From an uncultured Oscillospiraceae bacterium (GTDB lineage: Bacteria > Bacillota_A > Clostridia > Oscillospirales > Acutalibacteraceae): DNA of 29,248 nucleotides. Each line of letters opens with the position of its first letter. Positions within the stretch are counted from its first letter, which is position 1. The notes beneath the pieces are model-generated. The model made no database searches. It worked only from the letters and a program-made list of their open reading frames with translations, and was not told where the DNA came from. The DNA is taken from positions 25,314 to 54,561 of the forward strand of contig CAJUTL010000020.1 of assembly GCA_910589395.1 (NCBI GenBank), read 5' to 3'. Position numbers and translations under genes: made by a program. Shown here piece by piece: positions 1-7,445 of the stretch.

Positions 1-287
1 AAGTGAAGGATCTCGTTCTTTGCTCTTTTTGGGAGTGAAGGACGAGATTCTTCGTTACTTCGTTCCTCAGAATGACAGAGGAGGGGGGGCATACTTTTCT
101 CTAATAACTAACGACTAGTTCGCCAAACTATAATTTGACGACTATCCGCTCGTTTCCCGTCTGCCATTCTTTAGCCGTTAGTAATTAGTCGTTAGAAAGG
201 TCGGAGCTCGTCTTTAACAACTAATAACTAACAACGATAATAGGTGCTTTAGGCTGCCGGTTATCTGGGCTTTGTTTTTCTTCCCCT
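1..287. repeat. Intergenic repeat block with truncated palindrome
   Basis: This stretch has no credible gene. Bases 1-88 are the right-hand part of the palindromic repeat seen again near 14789, 20016, 22564 and 25307. Its two arms (about 5-20 and 38-53) pair around the GACGAGATTCTTC core, and it ends in CAGAATGACA. Next come TAACTAACGACTA-type low-complexity DNA at about 100-120, an AAACTATAATTT module at about 125-136, and another TAATAACTAACAAC stretch at about 213-235. The same module types occur in the other intergenic blocks of the window. Confidence 0.8.
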
Positions 288-665
288 TCAGGAAAGCAGA
301 GCTCTGTCAATGCCGAATTTGCAGGCGCAATCCCGCAGCCCCTCCTGAATTTCTTCCCGGGAAAAGCCGGAGGCTTCCAGGCGGGTATTGGAGAAGGTGT
401 TTAAATACTGGTAAAAGGCCAAAACCATGGGGAGCTGGCGAAGGTCTGAAAAATCGGTATCTTCAAAAAGCAGGTTTTCAGCCTGGTTGATTTGCCCCTG
501 ATCCAACAGCACCTGAAGCCGTTCCGGAAAAGGGGGCATGTCCTCGGTGCGAAGGCGCAGAAGCTGTTCCGGGGAATAGGGGCTTTCTGTTTTCTGGCCG
601 GCCAGGCGCAGCACCATGCGCACCATGTCCTGGATCATGCGCAGAATGTAATCCTCTGTGATCGT
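288..665 (-). CDS. DUF6483-like small protein of unknown function, apparent ACG start
   Basis: Small, acidic, probably cytosolic protein of 116 residues from the first ATG (at 638) or 125 residues from an upstream ACG at 665. It shows a charged, helical pattern with GQINQAENLLFED and GFSREEIQEGL segments, which resembles the DUF6483 family of Firmicutes as I remember it. The function of that family is not known. Start choice: a strong AAGGAGG lies at 680-674, about 8 bases before ACG-ATC and 35 bases before the first ATG. Reading from the ACG gives MITEDYILRMIQDMVR, and a DYILRMI-type N-terminus is what I recall for the family. No ATG, GTG or TTG lies in frame between 665 and 638. It follows murC on the same strand, with a terminator in between, so it may be expressed by read-through. 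A true ATG changed to ACG, or a sequence error, is also possible. Confidence 0.75.
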   Translation of the reverse strand, partial: TITEDYILRMIQDMVRMVLRLAGQKTESPYSPEQLLRLRTEDMPPFPERLQVLLDQGQINQAENLLFEDTDFSDLRQLPMVLAFYQYLNTFSNTRLEASGFSREEIQEGLRDCACKFGIDRALLS

Positions 666-680
666 GGTACACCCCTCCTT

Positions 681-724
681 TTTTGAAAAAGCCGGGCGCG
701 AAAAGCTTCCTTCTCACGCCCGGC
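681..724 (-). terminator. Intrinsic terminator after murC
   Basis: On the minus strand the arms GCCGGGCG (724-717) and CGCCCGGC (698-691) pair, and TTTTTCAAAA follows. The hairpin begins about 11 bases after the murC stop codon. It lies just before the ribosome binding site of the next gene on the same strand, so it is placed to end or attenuate transcription between the two. Confidence 0.8.
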
Positions 725-734
725 CGCAATTTAC

Positions 735-2123
735 TTAGTGATTTTCTCGCCGCTGATATTTTTCCACGATGAGGTTCGCGCACTTGTAGATGTCCCCGCC
801 GCCCAAGGTCAAAATCAGATCGCCGGGCCGCGCGGCGTCCATTACATACTCCGCGATCTCCGCAAAGCTTTGAAACCACCGGCTGCCGGGAATTTTTGCC
901 GCCAAGTCGCTGGTGTGAATGTTGTAGATGTTGGTTTCCCGCACCGCCAGAATTTCCGTCATCAGCAGGTGGTCGGGAATGGAAAGGGCCCGGGCAAACT
1001 CCTCCAGCAGATTATAAGTACGGGAATAGGTGTGGGGCTGAAAAATTGCCCATACCTGCCGGTAACCCATGCGCATGGCGGAGGAGAGCACGGCGGTAAG
1101 TTCCGTGGGGTGGTGGGCGAAATCGTCCGCTACGGTAACGCCGCCGAATTTTCCCAGCACCTCAAAGCGCCGGTGCACGCCGCCGAATTTTCCTAGGGCC
1201 CGGCAAATGGCTTCCGGGCCGGCGCCCACGGAATGGGCCGCCGCCGCTGCCGCCAGGGCGTTTAACATATTGTGCTCACCGGGAACGATCAGGTTCACCC
1301 GCCCCAAGGGCTTTCCGTGGTGCATCAGGGTGAAATCCTCGCAGGCGGTGTCCTCTTCATTGAGCTCAGCGGGATAATAATCGTTTGTCGCCTTCAGGCC
1401 GAAGGTCACGATTTTCTGCCCGGAGAGGTTTTTTACGCTTTCCATGGCCCGCTCGTCGTCGCCGTTTACCACCAGAAGCTGAGAGGTCTGGGTGGCAAAC
1501 TTGTGAAAAGATTTTACGATATTTTCCACCGTCTTAAAATAATCCAGGTGGTCGGCGTCGATGTTCAAAATAACGGAAACCGCAGGGTGGAGCTGCAAAA
1601 AGGTATCTACATATTCACAGGCCTCGCAGACGATGCAGTCGCTTTTTCCCACTCTGCCGTTGCCGCCGATCAGGGGCAGTTTACCGCCGATAATAGCGCT
1701 GGGGTCCTTGCCGTCCTCCAGCAGGATCTGCGTGAGCATTCCGGTAGTGGTAGTTTTTCCGTGAGTGCCGGAAACCGCGATGGAGGAAGGAAACCGGGCC
1801 GTGAGGATCCCCAGCATCACAGAGCGCTCCAGGGTGGGAATGCCCTTTTCCCTGGCGGCCGTGAGTTCGGGGTTATCCGGCTTGCAGGCGGCGGTATAAA
1901 CCACCGCCTCCGCATCTCCGATATTTTCCGCCTTGTGGCCCATGGTCACGGGAATTCCATACCCGCGGATGCGCTCCAAGGTATCGGATTCATTCATGTC
2001 AGAGCCGGTAAGCTGATAGCCCTTATGGTGCAGAATTTCCGCCATGGGGCACATGCCGGAGCCGCCGATCCCCACAAAGTGAAGTTTTTTTATGTGATCC
2101 AGTAAATTGCCTGTTGTATTCAT
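735..2123 (-). CDS. murC: UDP-N-acetylmuramate--L-alanine ligase
   Basis: Cytosolic Mur ligase that joins L-alanine to UDP-MurNAc with ATP, the first amino-acid step of the peptidoglycan stem peptide. The 462 residues match the usual length. An N-terminal Rossmann-like segment carries GIGGSGM (18-24), which binds the UDP-sugar. The central ATP-binding loop is GTHGKTTTT (119-127). The Mur ligase central and C-terminal domains follow, with NIDADHLD, the DDFAHHPTE segment and the IFQPHTYSR motif. The ATG at 2123 is preceded by AAGGAG (2135-2130) at 6-base spacing. It is transcribed away from dpaA and has its own promoter and a terminator directly after the stop. Other mur genes are not in the window. 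Confidence 0.97.
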   Translation of the reverse strand: MNTTGNLLDHIKKLHFVGIGGSGMCPMAEILHHKGYQLTGSDMNESDTLERIRGYGIPVTMGHKAENIGDAEAVVYTAACKPDNPELTAAREKGIPTLERSVMLGILTARFPSSIAVSGTHGKTTTTGMLTQILLEDGKDPSAIIGGKLPLIGGNGRVGKSDCIVCEACEYVDTFLQLHPAVSVILNIDADHLDYFKTVENIVKSFHKFATQTSQLLVVNGDDERAMESVKNLSGQKIVTFGLKATNDYYPAELNEEDTACEDFTLMHHGKPLGRVNLIVPGEHNMLNALAAAAAAHSVGAGPEAICRALGKFGGVHRRFEVLGKFGGVTVADDFAHHPTELTAVLSSAMRMGYRQVWAIFQPHTYSRTYNLLEEFARALSIPDHLLMTEILAVRETNIYNIHTSDLAAKIPGSRWFQSFAEIAEYVMDAARPGDLILTLGGGDIYKCANLIVEKYQRRENH

Positions 2124-2176
2124 AGACTGCTCCTTTTCGGAGATTTTCTTTTCTTCATGAAAACTTCTTCCAGTCT

Positions 2177-2205
2177 ATTATATTGCGAAACGCCGATAAA
2201 ATAAA
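2177..2205 (-). promoter_or_regulatory. Probable sigma-A promoter for murC
   Basis: On the minus strand a perfect TATAAT (2182-2177) has a weak TTTATT 17 bases upstream. It lies about 55 bases before the murC start codon, in the divergent region shared with dpaA. The -35 is poor, so the call rests mainly on the -10. Confidence 0.55.
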
Positions 2206-2372
2206 TACTTTCTTTGGAAAAAAGCGAAATTTCTTCAAAAATTTTCCGGGAAAGCATTCCAGGCCCTTTGGGAACCAAACGGGGCCTGCCGCCATAAAAT
2301 GAAATAGCCGCGGGTGGGAGACGTTGCCGGCGGTTCTCTTCCGTATTTCCAGCCTGAAAGGTTTGATGATAG

Positions 2373-3230
2373 ATGGTTCAAAGCAGTGCGTTCGGGATCC
2401 TTGGCGGCGACAAAAGACAAATTTACCTGGCCCGCTCCATTGCGGCGGACGGCTACCCGGTATGGGTCTCCTGCCTGGAGAAGGGAGAGGGAATTGAGGA
2501 GCTGCCCGCCGCGGGCTTACAGGAGCTGGCGGAAAAATGCTCTGTGATCGTTCTTCCTCTTCCTGTGACCAGAAATGGGAAAACGCTGAACGCGCCTTTT
2601 TCCGGGGAAGAGGTGGTACTAGACGATTCCTTTGCCTCTCTGTTTTCGGGAAAGGCCGTATACGGCGGAATGATGGAAAAGCTGTACGCCTCCTCCGAAG
2701 GGTGGGGCAGCGTGGCCACTTATGATTATTATTCCCGGGAAGAGCTGATGGTGGGAAACGCCTTTCTGACGGCGGAGGGCGCTGTCGGCATGGCAATCCG
2801 GGAATACGAGGGGGCCTTAAACGGTTCTCGCTGTCTCATCACGGGCTTTGGAAGGATCGGCAAGGCTTTGTGCCTGGCGCTGAAGGGGCTGGGGGCGCAA
2901 ACGGACTGTTGTGCCAGAAGCGCCGCTGATCTTACGGCCATTCGCGCCCTGGGCTGCGGGGCCCTGCGGTACCGGGAGCTGAGCGGGCCCTACGATGTGG
3001 TGTTCAACACGGTTCCCGCCCAGGTGCTTACCGCGAAGGTGCTCGCCCGCCAGCGCCCGGATACCCTGTTTCTGGAGCTGGCTTCCCAGCCCGGCGGCAT
3101 CGACCTGGAGGCGGCCCGGCGGCTGAAGCTTCGGGTGCTGGACGCTCCCTCCCTGCCCGGACGAATGTCGCCCAGAGCGGCGGGAGAGCTGATCAAAGAA
3201 ACCATATACCATATGATAGAGGAAGCCTAG
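2373..3230 (+). CDS. dpaA: Dipicolinate synthase subunit A
   Basis: Subunit of the mother-cell enzyme (also called SpoVFA) that makes dipicolinic acid from a dihydrodipicolinate-pathway intermediate during sporulation. The 285 residues are close to the family length. ILGGDKRQ sits near the N-terminus (9-16), and a Rossmann nucleotide-binding loop GFGRIGKAL lies at 158-166, followed by the dehydrogenase-like C-terminal half ending in DAPSLPGRMSPR. The start is fixed by an in-frame TAG immediately upstream (2370-2372); the ribosome site GAAAGG (2356-2361) is weak. dpaB follows, but a 158-bp palindromic insertion begins at the dpaA stop codon. In the family the pair is transcribed late in the mother cell (sigma K in Bacillus); I could not identify a convincing sigma K promoter here. 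Confidence 0.95.
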   Translation: MVQSSAFGILGGDKRQIYLARSIAADGYPVWVSCLEKGEGIEELPAAGLQELAEKCSVIVLPLPVTRNGKTLNAPFSGEEVVLDDSFASLFSGKAVYGGMMEKLYASSEGWGSVATYDYYSREELMVGNAFLTAEGAVGMAIREYEGALNGSRCLITGFGRIGKALCLALKGLGAQTDCCARSAADLTAIRALGCGALRYRELSGPYDVVFNTVPAQVLTAKVLARQRPDTLFLELASQPGGIDLEAARRLKLRVLDAPSLPGRMSPRAAGELIKETIYHMIEEA

Positions 3231-3388
3231 GGACTGTTTGAAAAATCAAAAACACCGTCTTATTGTCCGGGAGCAGGCGCTTCCCGCGCCAAAAATCCTC
3301 GAAAACCGGAAGGCTTTCTGCGGTTTTTGTCTTGGAATCACCTGCTCCTGAACAAAAATCCGGCATTTTCTCTATTTTCAAACAGTCC
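3231..3388. mobile_element. MITE-like palindromic element between dpaA and dpaB
   Basis: A 158-bp element bounded by perfect 14-bp terminal inverted repeats, GGACTGTTTGAAAA (3231-3244) and TTTTCAAACAGTCC (3375-3388). Inner arms also pair: 3264-3277 with 3341-3354, and 3289-3308 loosely with 3321-3335, so the whole element can fold into one long stem. TA dinucleotides flank it on both sides (3228-3229 and 3389-3390), as expected for a TA target duplication of the IS630/Tc1 type. It has no coding capacity. The left TA is part of the dpaA stop codon TAG. Confidence 0.8.
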
Positions 3389-3428
3389 TAAGGGGCTTCC
3401 GGCTAAGCTTTGAGAAAGGATGATTTCC

Positions 3429-3992
3429 ATGAACACGGTGGGGTTTGCCATGTGCGGTTCTTTCTGTACCCTGGGAAAGGCCATGGAGCAGATGGAGCAG
3501 CTGCGTGAGAAATACTCTGTTTTACCAGTGATGTCCCAGAATGTCTATGAAACGGACACCCGTTTCGGAAAAGCGCGGGAGTTTATTGAAAAAGCGGAAA
3601 AGCTTTCCGGCAGACAGGTGCTGCACACGATTGTTGAGGCGGAGCCCATCGGCCCCAAGGGCCTGGTGGACGCCATGGTAGTGTGCCCCTGCACGGGAAA
3701 CACGCTATCCAAAATAGCGGGAGGGATCACAGATACCTCCGTGACCATGGCGGTAAAATCCAGTCTGCGCATTGGTATTCCGGTGCTGCTGTGCGTGGCC
3801 AGCAACGATTCCCTGGGGGCCTCCGGCGCCAATATCGCCCGGCTGATGAACACAAAAAATATTTTCTTTGTCCCCATGAGCCAGGATGATCCCGTGAAAA
3901 AGCCCTTTTCCCTGGTGGCGGATTTTTCCCTGCTGCCCGAAAGTCTGGAGGCGGCCCTGGAAAAGCGCCAGCTTCAGCCGGTGTTCCGCTGA
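3429..3992 (+). CDS. dpaB: Dipicolinate synthase subunit B (flavoprotein-like)
   Basis: Second subunit of dipicolinate synthase (SpoVFB), acting with DpaA in the mother cell to supply dipicolinate to the spore core. It is 187 residues from the ATG at 3429. An ATG at 3420 is in frame, but it directly abuts the GAAAGGA ribosome site, so the second ATG (spacing about 9) is preferred. The fold is that of the flavoprotein/decarboxylase family, with FAMCGSFCT near the N-terminus and VVCPCTGNTLSKIAGGITD at 84-102, followed by the VASNDSLGASGANI segment typical of SpoVFB. It lies about 40 bases downstream of the MITE-like element, which separates it from dpaA. Co-transcription with dpaA is likely but would have to pass through that hairpin. 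Confidence 0.95.
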   Translation: MNTVGFAMCGSFCTLGKAMEQMEQLREKYSVLPVMSQNVYETDTRFGKAREFIEKAEKLSGRQVLHTIVEAEPIGPKGLVDAMVVCPCTGNTLSKIAGGITDTSVTMAVKSSLRIGIPVLLCVASNDSLGASGANIARLMNTKNIFFVPMSQDDPVKKPFSLVADFSLLPESLEAALEKRQLQPVFR

Positions 3993-4053
3993 AAGGACCG
4001 CTTTGCGGCCTTGGAAACACCTGCAAAAACTTGTTTTTCTCCCGTACAATTCC

Positions 4054-4082
4054 TTGCTTTTCCCCAGGCGCTTTGCTACAAT
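4054..4082 (+). promoter_or_regulatory. Probable sigma-A promoter of the moxR operon
   Basis: TTGCTT (4054-4059), a 17-base spacer and TACAAT (4077-4082) with an extended TG before the -10. It lies about 75 bases upstream of the MoxR start. A short hairpin GCTGAAAG/CTTTCAGC (about 4113-4131) sits in the leader just before the ribosome site AAGGAAGG. Confidence 0.65.
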
Positions 4083-4156
4083 AAAACAAACAGCAAAAAG
4101 TAGGTACATGGGGCTGAAAGCGGCTTTCAGCCTCTTGTGGGGAAAGGAAGGAAACC

Positions 4157-5095
4157 ATGGAAACAGGCATTTCAGCGGTATTGAAAAATATTGAAAAGGT
4201 TTTGATCGGACAGGAGCATACCGCCAGGCTGCTTCTGACCGCGCTGCTTTCCGGCGGCCATGCCTTGGTAGAGGATGTTCCCGGCATGGGAAAAACCGTG
4301 CTGGCCCGGTCCCTGGCAAAATCGGTGGGCGTTTCCTTCGGGCGGATCCAGTTTACGCCGGATCTTTTGCCCTCCGATGTGACCGGGCTGAATTTTTTTG
4401 ACCAGAAGAAATCGGAATTTGTGTTCAGCCCCGGCCCGGTGTTCTGCAATATTCTGCTGGCCGATGAAATCAACCGCGCCACGCCCCGCACCCAGTCCAG
4501 TCTGCTGGAGTGCATGGCGGAGGGGCAGGTCACCATAGACGGCGTTACGCGCAGGCTGGAAGCCCCTTTTTTTGTGATTGCCACCCAAAACCCGGTGGAA
4601 ACCCTTGGCACGTACCCTCTGCCAGAGGCCCAGCTGGATCGCTTTTTGCTGCGGATCTCCATGGAGCCCCCTACAAAGGAGCAGGAGGTGGCTATTTTAG
4701 AGCGCTTCTGGGAGCAGGAGCCCCTGGAAACGCTGGAGCCCGTGTGCTCCGGAGAAGAGATCCTGGCGCTTCAGCAGAAGGTTAGAAAAAATTATGTAAA
4801 CAAATCTCTGCTGGAATATATGGCCGCTGTTTCCCAGGCCTCTCGAAGCTTCCGTAACGTGGAGCTGGGGATCAGCCCCCGGGGCACCCTTGCCCTGCTG
4901 CGGGCCTCGCAGGCCTATGCCCTGATTCAGGGCCGGGATTTTGTGACCCCGGAGGACGTAAAGGCCGTGGCGGCCCCGGTTCTGGCCCATCGCCTGACCG
5001 TGGGCGGAGGTGCAGGCTCCGTACAGGCGCAAAAGCAGACGGTAGAGGAGCTGCTGCGGTCGGTTCCCGTTCCTACGGAGAAGTGGGAAAAGTAA
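4157..5095 (+). CDS. MoxR-family AAA+ ATPase
   Basis: Chaperone-like AAA+ ATPase, 312 residues, the normal size for MoxR. Walker A is GMGKT (43-47), Walker B is LLADEIN (100-106), sensor 1 is in ATQNP (142-146), and an LDRF segment (160-163) follows. The C-terminal lid carries the GISPRG and FVTPEDVKAVA motifs usual in this family. MoxR proteins are typically encoded next to DUF58 proteins and are thought to help mature metal- or von Willebrand-type partners, though the client here is unknown. It is the first gene of an operon and overlaps the DUF58 gene at TAATG. The ATG at 4157 follows AAGGAAGG with normal spacing. Confidence 0.95.
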   Translation: METGISAVLKNIEKVLIGQEHTARLLLTALLSGGHALVEDVPGMGKTVLARSLAKSVGVSFGRIQFTPDLLPSDVTGLNFFDQKKSEFVFSPGPVFCNILLADEINRATPRTQSSLLECMAEGQVTIDGVTRRLEAPFFVIATQNPVETLGTYPLPEAQLDRFLLRISMEPPTKEQEVAILERFWEQEPLETLEPVCSGEEILALQQKVRKNYVNKSLLEYMAAVSQASRSFRNVELGISPRGTLALLRASQAYALIQGRDFVTPEDVKAVAAPVLAHRLTVGGGAGSVQAQKQTVEELLRSVPVPTEKWEK

Positions 5096-6201
5096 TGGAG
5101 ATCCTGATTTTCGCGCTGGCCCTGGCGCTGCTGTTTTTGGTCCTGCGGCTGGTATATCGCCGCCGTTGGGACAAGGGGCTTACCTGTACCCTGGCGTTTC
5201 AAGACGATCACGCCGTAGAGGGAGAGCTTTCCGCTCTGAAAGAAGTAGTGGTCAACGATAAGCTGCTGCCTCTGCCCTCGGTGGAGGTGGATTTTCATAT
5301 GGACAAGCGGCTGCATTTTACCGATGGGCAGAATTCTTCTGTCAGTGACCAGACCTATCGCCGTGATATTTTTGCCCTGTCTCTGCGGCAGAAGATCACC
5401 CGCACGCTGGAGTTTTCCTGCCGCGGGCGGGGGTATTTTCAGATCAGCGGCGCCGGGATCACTGCCCAGGATCTGTTCCTGACCGAAAAGTATCTCACTT
5501 CCCAACCCCAGCACACAGATTTCTATGTGCTGCCCTGCCCGGTGCCCGGGGAAAAAATCAACATTCCCTTTTCTCATGTAATGGGTACGGTGCTGAGCCG
5601 CCGGAGGCTGTATGACGATCCCTTTGAATTTGCCGGGCTGCGGGAATATACCCGCAGTGACCCCATGAAATATATCAACTGGAAGGCCACCGCCCGCACC
5701 GGAAAAATGCTGGTGGACCTTCACAGCTCCACCCTGTCCCAAAGGGTGGTGGTTTTACTGGATCTGGAGGGCAGGGGCGTGCAGCACGCCGATCTGTTAA
5801 ACGAGGCCTCCGTGCGGATCGCCTGCACGCTTTGTGAAAAGCTGCTTTACGAGGGAGTGGAGCTGAGCCTTTTCAGCAACGGGCAGGACGTGAAGGACGG
5901 CGGAACCTGGAGGCTGCCGTCGGTATCCGGCCTGGGCAGTCTGTTGGCAATGAAGAAAAAGCTTGCCTGTGTACAGGCGGAAAACGATCTGCCGCCGGTC
6001 TGCGAATTGATTCCGGAAACAGGCGGGCAGTGGGAAGAGGATCTGCTGGTGCTGGTTTCCCGCAGCCAGCGGCAGGAGCTGGTGGATTCCTTCGCGGAAA
6101 AGGTGGGAAAAGAACGCGGCGTGATGATCGTGCCCTATCAGGTGGAGCACGAGGCGCTGCGTGTTCCCCAAAATGTGGATCTGATCTGGCTGGAGGTGTA
6201 G
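5095..6201 (+). CDS. DUF58 domain-containing protein
   Basis: A 368-residue protein with one N-terminal membrane segment (about 2-18, followed by RRR) and a large DUF58 region. The signature FAGLREYTRSDPMKYINWK (about 177-195), with the following KMLV, is diagnostic. Downstream lies a degenerate von Willebrand A-like fold, with VVVLLDLEG in place of a full metal-binding loop. The ATG at 5095 overlaps the moxR stop (TAATG), which implies translational coupling; a GTG at 5083 in the same frame is an alternative. DUF58 proteins accompany MoxR ATPases in many bacteria. The shared process is not firmly known, although roles at the cell envelope are often proposed. Confidence 0.93.
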   Translation: MEILIFALALALLFLVLRLVYRRRWDKGLTCTLAFQDDHAVEGELSALKEVVVNDKLLPLPSVEVDFHMDKRLHFTDGQNSSVSDQTYRRDIFALSLRQKITRTLEFSCRGRGYFQISGAGITAQDLFLTEKYLTSQPQHTDFYVLPCPVPGEKINIPFSHVMGTVLSRRRLYDDPFEFAGLREYTRSDPMKYINWKATARTGKMLVDLHSSTLSQRVVVLLDLEGRGVQHADLLNEASVRIACTLCEKLLYEGVELSLFSNGQDVKDGGTWRLPSVSGLGSLLAMKKKLACVQAENDLPPVCELIPETGGQWEEDLLVLVSRSQRQELVDSFAEKVGKERGVMIVPYQVEHEALRVPQNVDLIWLEV

Positions 6202-6202
6202 C

Positions 6203-6952
6203 ATGAGAAAGCTGCTGTACAGGCTGAAAAAGGAGCGCCGCGCGCTGCTGCTGCGTGGCTGCGGCTGGGTGCACTGCGCCCTGCTGGGCGCGGTACTGCT
6301 TACGGGGATCACAGAGCTTCTGGCACAGCTGGAGCTTCACACCCCTTCGCCGGATATGGTATTTCTGAGAAGCCTGCTGTTCGTTTTTCCCGCGGCGCTC
6401 AGCGATCACGCCGCGGAAAAGCTGGGGCGGCTGTGGCTGTATCTCCCGGCCTCTGTGGGGATCGCCGCGCTTTCCTGGCTGCTGCTGGGCAATCCCGGCG
6501 GGGCGGCTCTGGCGGCGGTCCTTTGCCTGCTTCGCATGCTATCGAGAATAGCCTCCGGGGAAGAGGAGACGCCCGTTACCTCCGTGTTTGACGCGCCCCA
6601 CTTTGCCGGGCTGATCTTCTTTGGCGTCGCCTTTTTTATCAGCGCCGCCGGGGGCTTTTCCGCTTTTCAGCGAAGCTCTGTGATCTCCGCGGTGCTCTAT
6701 CTGCTGCTTTGCCTTCTGTATTCCGGCATGCGGCGTGTGGACGGCTACCTGACCCTGAACCGCTCCATGGCCAACCTGCCCGCCCGGCGGATCGAACGAG
6801 CGGCGGGGGGCGCAGTGGTGCTGGCGGTAGTGCTGGCGGCTGCTCTGCTGCTGCCTGCCGCCTTGGGCATGCAGGGGGGATTTTCGCATCGATCTTTCCG
6901 GAAGAAGGCATACTTCCGGAAGCTATACGCCGCCGGAGCTTCCGGAAACTGA
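6203..6952 (+). CDS. Polytopic membrane protein, N-terminal part of a gene split by a frameshift
   Basis: Third gene of the moxR-DUF58 operon, one base after the DUF58 stop. It encodes several hydrophobic segments: about 24-40, 50-65, 76-92, 95-105, 131-150, 158-172 and 203-222. No enzymatic motif is visible. After residue 222 the frame enters a G6 tract (6874-6879), and the last 25 codons become basic and low in plausibility. Dropping one G continues the reading into the next open frame, GMQGDFRIDLSGRR, and gives one protein of about 413 residues with a DUF4129-like tail. I therefore see this as the N-terminal part of a single gene. Whether the break is real, a phase-variable tract or a sequencing error cannot be told from this sequence. 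Confidence 0.8.
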   Translation: MRKLLYRLKKERRALLLRGCGWVHCALLGAVLLTGITELLAQLELHTPSPDMVFLRSLLFVFPAALSDHAAEKLGRLWLYLPASVGIAALSWLLLGNPGGAALAAVLCLLRMLSRIASGEEETPVTSVFDAPHFAGLIFFGVAFFISAAGGFSAFQRSSVISAVLYLLLCLLYSGMRRVDGYLTLNRSMANLPARRIERAAGGAVVLAVVLAAALLLPAALGMQGGFSHRSFRKKAYFRKLYAAGASGN

Positions 6953-6980
6953 CCCCGGAGCGGCGGGGAACCTGGGGGAA

Positions 6981-7445
6981 TTGTTCGATGATCTGTACGG
7001 CCCCGCGCCGGTCATGCCCCAATGGGTGAACTATCTTTTCACCGCGATTGCTGTTGTTTGCGTATCGGCGGTGGTGCTCTATGCCGTATACGCCATTTCC
7101 CGTCATTTCCGTTCCGCTTTTCGGGACAACCGGGACGTGGTGCAGTATCTGGACGGCGATACCGACGAAGCGGCTCCCTTTATAAAGCAGCACAGGGAGC
7201 GCCTTCGGCGGCTGGACCGCTCCCCTGGCGCCCTGATCCGCCGCCACTACCGAAAACAGGTGCTGCGCGCTTCCCCGGAGCCGCCGAAGAGCTGGCAGTC
7301 CCCTGCGGAGCTTGAAGCTGCCGCCGGACTGAACAACGCCCAGCTCCACCGCCTCTATGAAAAAGCCCGCTACAGCGCCGTCCCCTGCACACCGGAGGAC
7401 GTTCGCAGGATAAGGGAAAGCACCAAAAAGCATGAGAAGCTGTAA
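6981..7445 (+). CDS. DUF4129-like C-terminal part of the split membrane protein
   Basis: This is the continuation of the preceding gene in another frame. The frame is open from about 6882; 6981 is only a TTG with no good ribosome site, which supports it being part of the upstream gene. It has a proline-rich linker, one membrane segment (about 16-38 of this fragment), then a cytosolic domain with the pattern ALIRRHYRKQVL, LEAAAGL, LYEKARYSAVPCTPEDV. That is the usual DUF4129 pattern found beside MoxR/DUF58 and transglutaminase-like genes. No transglutaminase gene is present here. Full length with the preceding part would be about 413 residues. Confidence 0.75.
   Translation: MFDDLYGPAPVMPQWVNYLFTAIAVVCVSAVVLYAVYAISRHFRSAFRDNRDVVQYLDGDTDEAAPFIKQHRERLRRLDRSPGALIRRHYRKQVLRASPEPPKSWQSPAELEAAAGLNNAQLHRLYEKARYSAVPCTPEDVRRIRESTKKHEKL

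Noticed and set aside
1272..2105. 277-codon plus-strand frame opposite murC
   Set aside because: Antisense to a full-length murC, with no ribosome site and no recognisable domain.
2290..2372. Sigma K promoter for dpaA
   Set aside because: Expected from family knowledge, but no convincing AC and CATA-N3-TA pair at the right spacing was found.
2155..2796. 213-codon minus-strand frame over the dpaA 5' part
   Set aside because: Proline/arginine-rich shadow of dpaA. It also overlaps the murC promoter.
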